Shown in pieces: positions 57,369 to 64,000 of a stretch of DNA of 64,000 nt. This DNA comes from Bacteroidota bacterium (lineage in GTDB: Bacteria > Bacteroidota > Bacteroidia > 2-12-FULL-35-15). The DNA lies in contig CANJYB010000015.1 in the NCBI GenBank assembly GCA_947479085.1, forward strand, positions 1-64,000, in the 5' to 3' direction. The translations under genes and the position numbers were made by a program. The notes below the pieces were generated by a model. It was not told where the DNA came from and searched no databases. It worked only from the letters and a program-made list of their open reading frames with translations. Numbering within the stretch: the first letter of the stretch is position 1; every line of letters begins with the position of its first letter.

Positions 57369-58388
57369 TTAATCAATACTAAAGTTAGGATCCAGGTTTT
57401 CTATTATCAGTTTTCTTATTTCATCCACACCTATCCATTCCTTGTTCTCACCAGAATTATATTGAAAACCTTGTGTAACCGCTTTAGCATTAAAATGTAT
57501 TACATAATCAGGCAAATTGAAATTAGGTACCTGTGGCAAAATGGCGTAATATTTTCCCAAATCATAAGTCGAAAAAGAATCCGAGGCAGTAATCATTTCC
57601 TCATGTACTTTTTCTCCAGGGCGAATTCCCACAATCTCCTGTTTGCAATTCGGACCAATAGCAGTAGCCACATCAGTCAGTTTATAAGATGGTATTTTCG
57701 GAACAAATATCTCTCCACCCCATGCTGTTTCCATAGCATGTAATACCAAATCCACTCCTTCCTGCAGGGAAATATTGAACCGGGTCATATTAGCATCTGT
57801 AATAGGCAATACACCTTCCTTTCTTTTTTTGATAAAGAAAGGAATTACGGAACCATTCGAACCCATCACATTTCCATAGCGAACCACAGAAAATTTAATA
57901 TTATGTTTTCCCCTGATGTTGTTGGCGGCTACAAATAATTTATCCGAACAAAGTTTGGTAGCTCCATATAAATTAATTGGTGCAGCAGCTTTATCAGTAG
58001 ATAGGGCAACCACATTTATTACTTCTGTTTCTAACGAAGCATTAATCACATTCTCTGCCCCCAGCACATTTGTTTTTACACACTCCATCGGGTTATATTC
58101 CGCAATAGGCACATGCTTCATGGCAGCAGTATGTATTACATATTCAATATCTTTTAATGCTTTTTTCAGTCGGTCCTCATCTCTAACATCACCAATAAAA
58201 TAGCGGATAGCAGGATATTTGCTCATGGGGTATTCCTGGGCCATTTCAAATTGCTTTTGCTCATCGCGAGAATAAATAACCAGGCGTTTTACATTTGGGA
58301 ATTTTGTTAAAATATTTTTGGTAAGGTGTTTCCCTAACGAACCTGTTCCTCCCGTAATTAAAATTGATTTTCCGTTTAAATCCAACAT
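57369..58388 (-). CDS. pseB: UDP-GlcNAc 4,6-dehydratase (inverting) PseB
   Basis: 339 residues, short-chain dehydrogenase/reductase fold. It converts UDP-GlcNAc to the 4-keto-6-deoxy-L-sugar, the first step toward pseudaminic acid. Signatures: ILITGGTGSLGKHLTKNIL, LVIYSRDEQKQFEMAQEYP, the TAAMKHVPIAEYNPMECVKT motif that distinguishes PseB from FlaA1-type relatives, LSTDKAAAPINLYGATKLCS and VVRYGNVMGSNGSVIPFF. The C-terminal GIRPGEKVHEEMIT is also typical. It leads a pair with pseC. The -7 element is 23 bp upstream. Confidence 0.95.
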   Translation of the reverse strand: MLDLNGKSILITGGTGSLGKHLTKNILTKFPNVKRLVIYSRDEQKQFEMAQEYPMSKYPAIRYFIGDVRDEDRLKKALKDIEYVIHTAAMKHVPIAEYNPMECVKTNVLGAENVINASLETEVINVVALSTDKAAAPINLYGATKLCSDKLFVAANNIRGKHNIKFSVVRYGNVMGSNGSVIPFFIKKRKEGVLPITDANMTRFNISLQEGVDLVLHAMETAWGGEIFVPKIPSYKLTDVATAIGPNCKQEIVGIRPGEKVHEEMITASDSFSTYDLGKYYAILPQVPNFNLPDYVIHFNAKAVTQGFQYNSGENKEWIGVDEIRKLIIENLDPNFSID

Positions 58389-58411
58389 TGATTCTGTTTT
58401 TTAATGAGCGT

Positions 58412-58419
58412 CAAAAGTA
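58412..58419 (-). promoter_or_regulatory. Bacteroidota -7 element (TACTTTTG) for pseB-pseC
   Basis: Exact TANNTTTG match on the minus strand, 23 bp before the pseB ATG, with a TTG (58440-58442) at 20-bp spacing as a -33 candidate. Confidence 0.65.
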
Positions 58420-58448
58420 AGGAGAGTTTTGGGAACTACCAACATTTT

Positions 58449-60419
58449 TTAAACTCTAAGTCCCATAACAAGGATGTCGTCTATTTGCTCTTCTTTGTTA
58501 CGGTAACTTGTAATAAAAGAATCTAATTCCTTTCCCTGCATTTCCAAGGGATGGTTTTGAAGAGTCAGTAAAAGATTCTTAAATCTTTTTCGTGTAAGTT
58601 TCTTTTGCCCTGTCGGACCACCAAACTGATCAGCATAACCATCAGTAAAAAGATAAATGGTATCACCGGTTTTTAAAGTAAATATATGATTGGTAAAAGG
58701 TTTCTTATGCATATCTTCTCCTATAGGCTGTTTGTCAGCGGTAGTTTCTATCAGTTCAGTATTATTTTCATTTGCTATCATCCAAAGTGGGTTATAGGCT
58801 CCTGCCCATTCCAGTTTTTTTGTTTTTGGATGATAAGCACACAAGGATATATCCATGCCATCTTTAATATCTTCTTCACCTTTAGAAAAGTTTTCAATAA
58901 CAAGTTCTGCTGTCTTATCAAGTATTGAAGCAGGTTGAGTTAAACCAAATTCTCTTACTGCCCTGTTTAGGGCGTTATGGCAAACCACCGAAACCATGGC
59001 TCCGGGGACTCCATGGCCCGTGCAATCGCATGCTGCAAAAAGAATAACATCTTCCGTTGCTTCCAACCAGTAAAAATCTCCCGCCACTATATCTTTTGGT
59101 TTGTAAAGTATAAATGAATTTTCAAAAGATTGTTTTATTAGTTTATTGGGAGGACGAATGGCATTTTGAATCCGTTTAGCATAGTTTATTGACTGAGTAA
59201 TTTCAATATTCTTCCTATCTACAAGACTTTTTTGTTCCATAATTATAGAATGTGCTCTTTGCTTTAGCCTGTTTCTGTTAAGTAGTAATAACGAAATAAG
59301 CACCAGGAGTAGAATCCCTCCCAAAAAAGAATAATTCAGCTTCGCACGGAGTTTGTTCTGTTCGGCTAAGAGATTTTTTTCGTTTTCTATTTTTTTTATA
59401 TCAAAGTTAGATTCTTCCCGGGTAAGAGCCTCTGCCTTTTCAGCCGAATACAAAGAATCTTTTAACAAAAGATATTTGTTTTGAAAATCATAAGCTGTTT
59501 CGTAGTCATGCATTACTGAAGCTACCTGGAAACAAATCTGGTAAGCATCACTAAGTGAAACTGGTCGGCCATAAAGTTTGGCTTGTTTAAGGCAGGACCT
59601 GGCAGCCGATAAGGCCAATTCTTTTTTGTTTTGTTGTAAGTATGCATGTCCTTCAATATTATATTTTCTTGTCAAAAAACCATAATCATTTTTTAAATTT
59701 GAAAATAATTCGCTTTTATCAACCATGGCTAAAGCCGAATCAGGAAGATGTTGAAGAATAAACATATTAGCCTTTTCCATATAACTTAGTTTGAGGCCAA
59801 TTGTATCTTTTAGGCTTTCTTTTAATTTTATTCCCTCCGAAAAATAATAGTTAGCAGTATCATAATTTCTTAGCTCCCTGTTAATAATACCAAGCAAATA
59901 ATAGCATTGCGATTCTTTTTGAAGTAATTTAATTTGTTTACTGTAATAGATTGCTTTGTTGAAATACCGCCTTGATGAAAGAAAATTCTTTTGCTGATAA
60001 TACACTACTCCAATCTGAAAGGTGACACTAGCTAATCGGTTCGTATCTTTTAATTCTTCGTTAATGGAAAGTGCCTGCAAAAGATATTTCATGGCATAAG
60101 CCGTTTTGAAATTAACCACATAATGACGGGCTATATTGTATTTAGTATCTGCAACCCCTGCTTGATAGTTCATTCCATTTGCTATTCTCTCCATTTGAAT
60201 TAAAACCTGGAGAATGTTTGCATTGCTTCCATTCCAAAGCATGTACGAATCAATACTCTTACTTATACTATCAAATTCTGTTGTTTTTAATTCATGGCTT
60301 GTAATAAAAGTTCTTGTTTTTTGGCTAAATGAAACCTGAGCTTTAATTTCCGCAGAGAACAAAAAAGACAAAACAAAAACCAATAATCCAAAAACAAACA
60401 GCGTTCTTTTATTTTTCAC
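58449..60419 (-). CDS. TPR-containing SpoIIE-type protein phosphatase
   Basis: 656 residues with a GTG start: signal peptide (about 1-27, ending EIKAQ), a periplasmic TPR region (about 60-335; YNIARHYVVNFKTAYAMKYL, YYLLGIINRELRNYDTANYY), one membrane helix (about 365-385), a coiled linker (NIEITQSINYAKRIQNAIRP) and a SpoIIE/PP2C domain (about 430-656). The metal-binding residues are visible in DIVAGDFYWLE, AACDCTGHGVPGAMVSVV and DGMDISLCAY plus LFTDGYADQFGG. It probably dephosphorylates an anti-sigma-factor antagonist or similar regulator in response to a periplasmic cue; no partner is adjacent. Confidence 0.93.
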   Translation of the reverse strand: MKNKRTLFVFGLLVFVLSFLFSAEIKAQVSFSQKTRTFITSHELKTTEFDSISKSIDSYMLWNGSNANILQVLIQMERIANGMNYQAGVADTKYNIARHYVVNFKTAYAMKYLLQALSINEELKDTNRLASVTFQIGVVYYQQKNFLSSRRYFNKAIYYSKQIKLLQKESQCYYLLGIINRELRNYDTANYYFSEGIKLKESLKDTIGLKLSYMEKANMFILQHLPDSALAMVDKSELFSNLKNDYGFLTRKYNIEGHAYLQQNKKELALSAARSCLKQAKLYGRPVSLSDAYQICFQVASVMHDYETAYDFQNKYLLLKDSLYSAEKAEALTREESNFDIKKIENEKNLLAEQNKLRAKLNYSFLGGILLLVLISLLLLNRNRLKQRAHSIIMEQKSLVDRKNIEITQSINYAKRIQNAIRPPNKLIKQSFENSFILYKPKDIVAGDFYWLEATEDVILFAACDCTGHGVPGAMVSVVCHNALNRAVREFGLTQPASILDKTAELVIENFSKGEEDIKDGMDISLCAYHPKTKKLEWAGAYNPLWMIANENNTELIETTADKQPIGEDMHKKPFTNHIFTLKTGDTIYLFTDGYADQFGGPTGQKKLTRKRFKNLLLTLQNHPLEMQGKELDSFITSYRNKEEQIDDILVMGLRV

Positions 60420-60502
60420 TTGATAAAATAATATTGAAATAAAAAAAGTACTATTAATTCATTCGTGAATCAATAATACTTTAAAAATTAGTATTGTTTT
60501 TA

Positions 60503-61078
60503 CTATTTACTCTCCTCAGATGCCGGCAATAATGCTGTTCCTGAAACACAGTTACTGGGGCACATATCAGGACACCATGGTGGAGAATAGAAATTAGCAT
60601 AACTTGAAATTTCAAGTGTTCGCGTAGGATTAGGTGCTCCTGGCGCCTCAATCGTCTTAGTGCCAATACAGAATACCCCTATAGAATCATGAGTGCCACT
60701 TACTCTTGTATTCCATTCAGGATAAATAGCTATTGAATTATTAAAATCTCCATCTTTCGCCTCAAGCAACATATTTACAATATCGCTAAGACAGATTAAC
60801 CCAAAATGATTTTGTTTTGTGGTATCGGCCTTTATTTTTCTAAGCAGATTTCTTTTTCTCATTTCAACTTCCGGGAAATCAGCTTTTGTTAATACTGTCG
60901 AACAAGCTTTCTGCCCGGCCAAATCTGATTTTAATTTTATTAAATCGTTCATAATTTGTTTAGGGTCTCCAGCTAATGCTGCCTTGTCGGTAGAACTCTG
61001 ACTTAGCTCAAATGCCAAAATTCCATTTACTAATAACGAAACTACCAATACAATTGTTAGTAAAGTTGATTTTTCCAT
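60503..61078 (-). CDS. Membrane-anchored protein of unknown function
   Basis: 191 residues. An N-terminal helix (LLTIVLVVSLLVNGILAFEL) anchors it, possibly as an uncleaved signal. The extracytoplasmic part starts with a helical region and contains six or seven Cys, clustered at the C-terminus (SPPWCPDMCPSNCVSG), along with FGLICLSDIVNMLLEAKDGD and IAIYPEWNTRVSGTHDSIGV. Disulfides or metal binding are possible. No family is recognised. It lies 83 bp upstream of the SpoIIE phosphatase on the same strand, but a shared role is not shown. It has its own -7 element. Confidence 0.8.
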   Translation of the reverse strand: MEKSTLLTIVLVVSLLVNGILAFELSQSSTDKAALAGDPKQIMNDLIKLKSDLAGQKACSTVLTKADFPEVEMRKRNLLRKIKADTTKQNHFGLICLSDIVNMLLEAKDGDFNNSIAIYPEWNTRVSGTHDSIGVFCIGTKTIEAPGAPNPTRTLEISSYANFYSPPWCPDMCPSNCVSGTALLPASEESK

Positions 61079-61115
61079 AGATTAATTTTTAGAAGTGAAT
61101 ATTAATTTTATTGGA

Positions 61116-61123
61116 CAAAGCTA
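61116..61123 (-). promoter_or_regulatory. Bacteroidota -7 element (TAGCTTTG) for the 191-aa membrane protein
   Basis: Exact TANNTTTG match on the minus strand, 37 bp before the ATG at 61078. Confidence 0.5.
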
Positions 61124-61360
61124 TAAAAATATTAATACGAAATATACTTTTTGCGATAAAGGACATAAATTCAAGGTTTTTTATCCTATATATTATTTGT
61201 TTCGTCAGTTTAGATTATTTGTTAGGCGACAATTTGACCAATCTTTATAACCTCCGTCCCCAATAAATCCATTAAGGGCTTAGTGAAATTATCGCAAATC
61301 TCATTGCCGAAAAAATTCCGATATTCGCGGCTTATATTTTATCAAGTGAAATTTCAAGGC

Positions 61361-61420
61361 CCGCAAAGAAAAATACATAGTATTTAATAAGTACTTTGCG
61401 AACTTTGCGTCTTTGCGAGA
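61361..61420. repeat. CTTTGCG repeat element in the hisS leader
   Basis: Three CTTTGCG words at 61394, 61403 and 61411 (9 and 8 bp apart), facing an inverted CGCAAAG at 61362. The group ends 14 bp before the hisS ATG. From memory, similar CTTTGCG tracts are scattered in front of genes in Bacteroidota; this needs a search. Confidence 0.7.
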
Positions 61421-61431
61421 AATAAAACCTT

Positions 61432-62883
61432 ATGAAACCATCCATACCAAAAGGAACAAGAGATTTCTCACCACAGGAAATGGTGAGGCGTAATTATATA
61501 TTTGACACCATCAAAAAGGTATTTCAGTTGTATGGCTTTTTGCCCATCGAAACTCCCACAATGGAAAATATGGAAACCTTGATGGGGAAATATGGTGAGG
61601 AAGGGGATAGGCTGATATTTAAAATTTTGGACAGTGGGGATTATTTAAAGGATGCACCGACAGAGGATTATTTCAAAGAAATCGGATTAGATGTAGGTGG
61701 GTTTGCCGAAATGTTCAATGAATTGAAATCAAAAGGACAAACAGAAATCCCTCTTAGCAAATTAATAAATCCGAAAACTTTGTTGCCTGCTATTTCCGAA
61801 AAAGCCCTTCGTTACGACCTAACCGTTCCCTTTGCACGTTACGTTGTGCAACACCAAAATGAAATAACATTCCCATTTAAACGTTACCAAATACAACCGG
61901 TTTGGCGTGCTGACAGGCCACAAAAAGGAAGGTATCGCGAGTTTTATCAATGCGATGCAGATGTAATTGGCAGCAATTCATTGGTAAATGAAGTAGAGTT
62001 GGTTCAATTAATTGATGATGTTTATTCTAATTTAGGCCTACCTGTTATTATTAAAATCAATAACCGGAAAGTATTAAGTGGTATTGCTGAAGTAATAGGT
62101 GAAGCAGATAAAATAATAGATATAACTGTTGCCATAGATAAGTTGGATAAGATTGGTGTTGATGGAGTAAACAAAGAGTTAACCGAAAAAGGAATAGGTG
62201 TAGAGGCATTAAATAAACTTCAGCCCCTGATAAACTTTACCGGGACAACCCAGGAAAAGTTAGACTTCCTTAAAACACTCTTAGCTGCATCCGAAATTGG
62301 TTTAAAAGGAATAGCCGAATTGGAATACATTTTTAAAACATTGTCTCAAACCTCAAATCTTAAATCTCAAATCGAATTAGACATAACTCTTGCCCGAGGC
62401 TTAAACTATTATACAGGAGCAATCATAGAAGTAAAAGCAAATGCCGGAACATTAACCGGTAGCATCTGTGGAGGAGGTCGTTATGACGACTTAACAGGTA
62501 TATTCGGTCTTCCGAATGTGAGCGGGGTAGGCATTTCCTTTGGTGCCGACAGAATATATGATGTGTTAAACGAATTAAATTTATTTCCCGAATCCGTTGC
62601 AGCTTCCACCAAATTATTATTTGTAACCTTTGGTGAAGACGAGCAAAACTACTGTTTACCTTTATTGGCGCAGGTGCGTAAAGCAGGAATTAATTCTGAA
62701 ATATATCCGGATTCAAAAGCTAAAATGAAAAAGCAAATGAGTTATGCAGATGATAAAAAAATCCCGTTTGTGGTAATTGTTGGAAGTGATGAAATGGAAA
62801 CAGGAATGTTAAGTTTAAAGAACATGGCATCAGGCGAACAAACTAAAACCAAAATAGAAGATATAATCAATACCCTTAAATAA
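61432..62883 (+). CDS. hisS: Histidyl-tRNA synthetase
   Basis: 483 residues, class II synthetase, somewhat longer than the ~430 of E. coli, as in other Bacteroidota. Motif 1 region starts [20 protein letters not shown]. Motif 2 is [18 protein letters not shown] followed by [16 protein letters not shown]. The HisA/HisB motifs are [14 protein letters not shown] and [13 protein letters not shown], and motif 3 is [15 protein letters not shown]. The C-terminal anticodon domain starts [20 protein letters not shown]. An odd stretch before HisA (SQTSNLKSQ) is encoded by CTCAAAYCTTAAATCTC-like short repeats, suggesting that a repeat has been inserted in frame in a loop. Confidence 0.97.
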   Translation: MKPSIPKGTRDFSPQEMVRRNYIFDTIKKVFQLYGFLPIETPTMENMETLMGKYGEEGDRLIFKILDSGDYLKDAPTEDYFKEIGLDVGGFAEMFNELKSKGQTEIPLSKLINPKTLLPAISEKALRYDLTVPFARYVVQHQNEITFPFKRYQIQPVWRADRPQKGRYREFYQCDADVIGSNSLVNEVELVQLIDDVYSNLGLPVIIKINNRKVLSGIAEVIGEADKIIDITVAIDKLDKIGVDGVNKELTEKGIGVEALNKLQPLINFTGTTQEKLDFLKTLLAASEIGLKGIAELEYIFKTLSQTSNLKSQIELDITLARGLNYYTGAIIEVKANAGTLTGSICGGGRYDDLTGIFGLPNVSGVGISFGADRIYDVLNELNLFPESVAASTKLLFVTFGEDEQNYCLPLLAQVRKAGINSEIYPDSKAKMKKQMSYADDKKIPFVVIVGSDEMETGMLSLKNMASGEQTKTKIEDIINTLK

Positions 62884-62892
62884 TTATACCAA

Positions 62893-62927
62893 TACCCCTG
62901 TCAGGGTTCCAAACCCTGACAGGGGTA
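62893..62927. repeat. Dispersed GC-rich palindrome, copy 2
   Basis: A perfect 16-bp stem (TACCCCTGTCAGGGTT with its complement, 3-nt loop CCA), matching the stem of 46863-46895 and differing mainly in the loop. It lies between the hisS stop and the hutH start, with no T-run, so it is not a plain terminator. Confidence 0.92.
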
Positions 62928-62945
62928 AACCGTAGAAAGTAAGCT

Positions 62946-64000
62946 ATGCACCAAATCTCCACCCATAAATTAGATTTCGAAACCATTTCCGAAATCATTA
63001 CAAAGAAGAAACACCTTGTTTTATCTGACGAAGCAAAGAACAATATTATTCGTTGCCGTCATTACCTCGACCAACGAATGGCTTCTCAAAGCGAACCTAT
63101 TTATGGTATCAATACCGGCTTTGGTTCATTATGCGATGTATTAATTCCTGATAACGACCTGGAACAACTGCAAAAGAACCTTGTCATGTCTCATGCTTGT
63201 GGCACTGGTGACGAAGTACCTCAGGAGATTGTGAAACTGATGTTATTGTTAAAAATACAATCACTTTCGTATGGTAAATCCGGTGTTCAACTCGAAACAG
63301 TGGAACGCTTAATCGATTTTTTTAATCATGATATGCTGCCTGTTGTTTATCAGCAGGGCTCATTAGGTGCTTCCGGAGACCTTTCTCCGCTGGCTCATTT
63401 ATGCCTGCCATTAATAGGAATGGGCGAAGTAAATTTTAACGGGAAGAAACAAAAGACAGAAGAAGTTATCAAACAATTGAAGACCGAACCCATCCAGTTG
63501 AAATCAAAGGAAGGGTTAGCTTTATTAAATGGTACTCAGTTCATGAGTGCTTATGGAGTATGGTGCTTAATGCAAACTAAAAGATTAAGTAATGCTGCTG
63601 ATACCATCAGTGCCATTTCACTGGAAGCTTTCGATGGCCGTATCGACCCGTTCAAGGAGCACATTCATACCATTCGCCCGCACAAGGGCCAGTTGCAAAC
63701 GGCAAAGAACATTCGTAACCTGCTCAAAGGGAGTGAACTTATAGAGCAGCATAAACAACATGTGCAGGACCCTTATTCGTTCCGTTGTATTCCTCAAGTG
63801 CATGGGGCTTCCAAAGATGCAATAGAATATGCAGAGAATGTTTTTTTAATTGAAATCAATTCGGTTACCGACAATCCTACTGTATTTCCTGACGAAAGAG
63901 AAATCATTTCCGGAGGTAATTTTCATGGTCAGCCTCTTGCATTGGCACTCGATTTTCTTGCTATTGCTTTAGCTGAACTGGGCAGTATTTCTGAAAGAAG
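62946..64000 (+). CDS. hutH: Histidine ammonia-lyase (3'-truncated by window end)
   Basis: 351 residues are visible of about 500. HutH removes ammonia from L-histidine to give urocanate, the first step of histidine use. The active-site MIO group forms from Ala142-Ser143-Gly144 in GSLGASGDLSPLAHL, exactly the numbering of the Pseudomonas putida enzyme. Other features are YGINTGFGSL, SHACGTGDEV, GLALLNGTQFMSAYGV, DPYSFRCIPQVHGASKDA, NSVTDNPTVFP and GGNFHGQPLALALDFLAI. The fold and length agree with histidine rather than phenylalanine lyases. It starts 62 bp after hisS with only a palindrome between them. The stop codon lies beyond the window. Confidence 0.95.
   Translation, partial: MHQISTHKLDFETISEIITKKKHLVLSDEAKNNIIRCRHYLDQRMASQSEPIYGINTGFGSLCDVLIPDNDLEQLQKNLVMSHACGTGDEVPQEIVKLMLLLKIQSLSYGKSGVQLETVERLIDFFNHDMLPVVYQQGSLGASGDLSPLAHLCLPLIGMGEVNFNGKKQKTEEVIKQLKTEPIQLKSKEGLALLNGTQFMSAYGVWCLMQTKRLSNAADTISAISLEAFDGRIDPFKEHIHTIRPHKGQLQTAKNIRNLLKGSELIEQHKQHVQDPYSFRCIPQVHGASKDAIEYAENVFLIEINSVTDNPTVFPDEREIISGGNFHGQPLALALDFLAIALAELGSISER

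Larger units (their letters stand above)
61079..61431. other. Non-coding gap before hisS
   Basis: 353 bp without a gene. It holds the promoter of the minus-strand gene (61116-61123) and the CTTTGCG repeat element (61361-61420). The middle part (61140-61350) contains no frame, repeat or hairpin that I can support. Confidence 0.7.

Noticed and set aside
61079-61431. A small gene in the hisS upstream gap
   Set aside because: No frame of reasonable length with a start and composition like a gene was found.
1-64000. Anti-phage systems, prophage, transposases, tRNA or rRNA genes
   Set aside because: None was recognised; the genes are ordinary chromosomal ones and no integrase or att-like duplication was seen.

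Overview
The window is a contiguous chromosomal segment of a low-GC member of the Bacteroidota. Several independent signs agree. Secreted proteins carry C-terminal type IX secretion (T9SS) sorting domains. There is an S46 dipeptidyl peptidase, a GLPGLI protein paired with a TonB-receptor-like barrel, a hybrid sensor kinase ending in an AraC domain, BshA of bacillithiol synthesis, and at least 17 matches to the Bacteroidota -7 promoter element TANNTTTG placed just upstream of starts. No rRNA, tRNA, phage, insertion sequence or CRISPR array was seen. The lineage within the phylum cannot be fixed from this sequence alone.

Layout. 1-20 kb: the 3' part of recA, a secreted CotH-like protein, a hybrid sensor kinase, a 1416-residue lectin/Ig-repeat surface protein, an S41 peptidase, a luciferase-like oxidoreductase, ettA, sanA and a DPP7-type peptidase. 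20-35 kb: a beta-propeller secreted protein, a TauE/SafE permease, a surface-glycan cluster (acetyltransferase, MptE/DUF115-like protein, FkbM methyltransferase, GT2, flippase), then ffh, folD and hbd, and a second glycan operon (Gfo/Idh oxidoreductase, lipoprotein, polyprenyl-phosphate sugar transferase). 35-49 kb: pcm-clpS-bshA, an operon of LTA-synthase-like protein, diacylglycerol kinase and YciH, two paralogous small lipoproteins, a TonB-receptor-like barrel with its GLPGLI partner, a membrane protein of possible GT-C type, and a fused alpha/beta E1 dehydrogenase. 49-64 kb: an M16 double-domain peptidase, coaD, a TlpA-like thioredoxin protein, a proline-rich secreted protein, pseC/pseB, a SpoIIE phosphatase, hisS, and hutH truncated by the window end.

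Most genes serve an aerobic-type, peptide-using heterotroph with an elaborate cell surface: periplasmic peptidases (S41, S46, M16), amino-acid and acyl-CoA catabolism (hutH, hbd, branched-chain-type E1), and three separate glycan loci (LPS/capsule type plus the first two steps toward pseudaminic acid).

The most unusual feature is non-coding. Five of the six intergenic gaps longer than 300 bp hold tandem minisatellite arrays, six arrays in all. Their unit sequences differ, yet each array has a period of 21 bp or exactly 42 bp, that is two or four turns of B-DNA. Array cores are homogeneous and the edges decay. A short TCC(n)GA core recurs in five of the six units. I know of no described system that explains this and rank it as the main candidate for something new. 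Dispersed palindromes (46863-46895 and 62893-62927; 30199-30272; 61361-61420) add a second layer of intergenic repeats.
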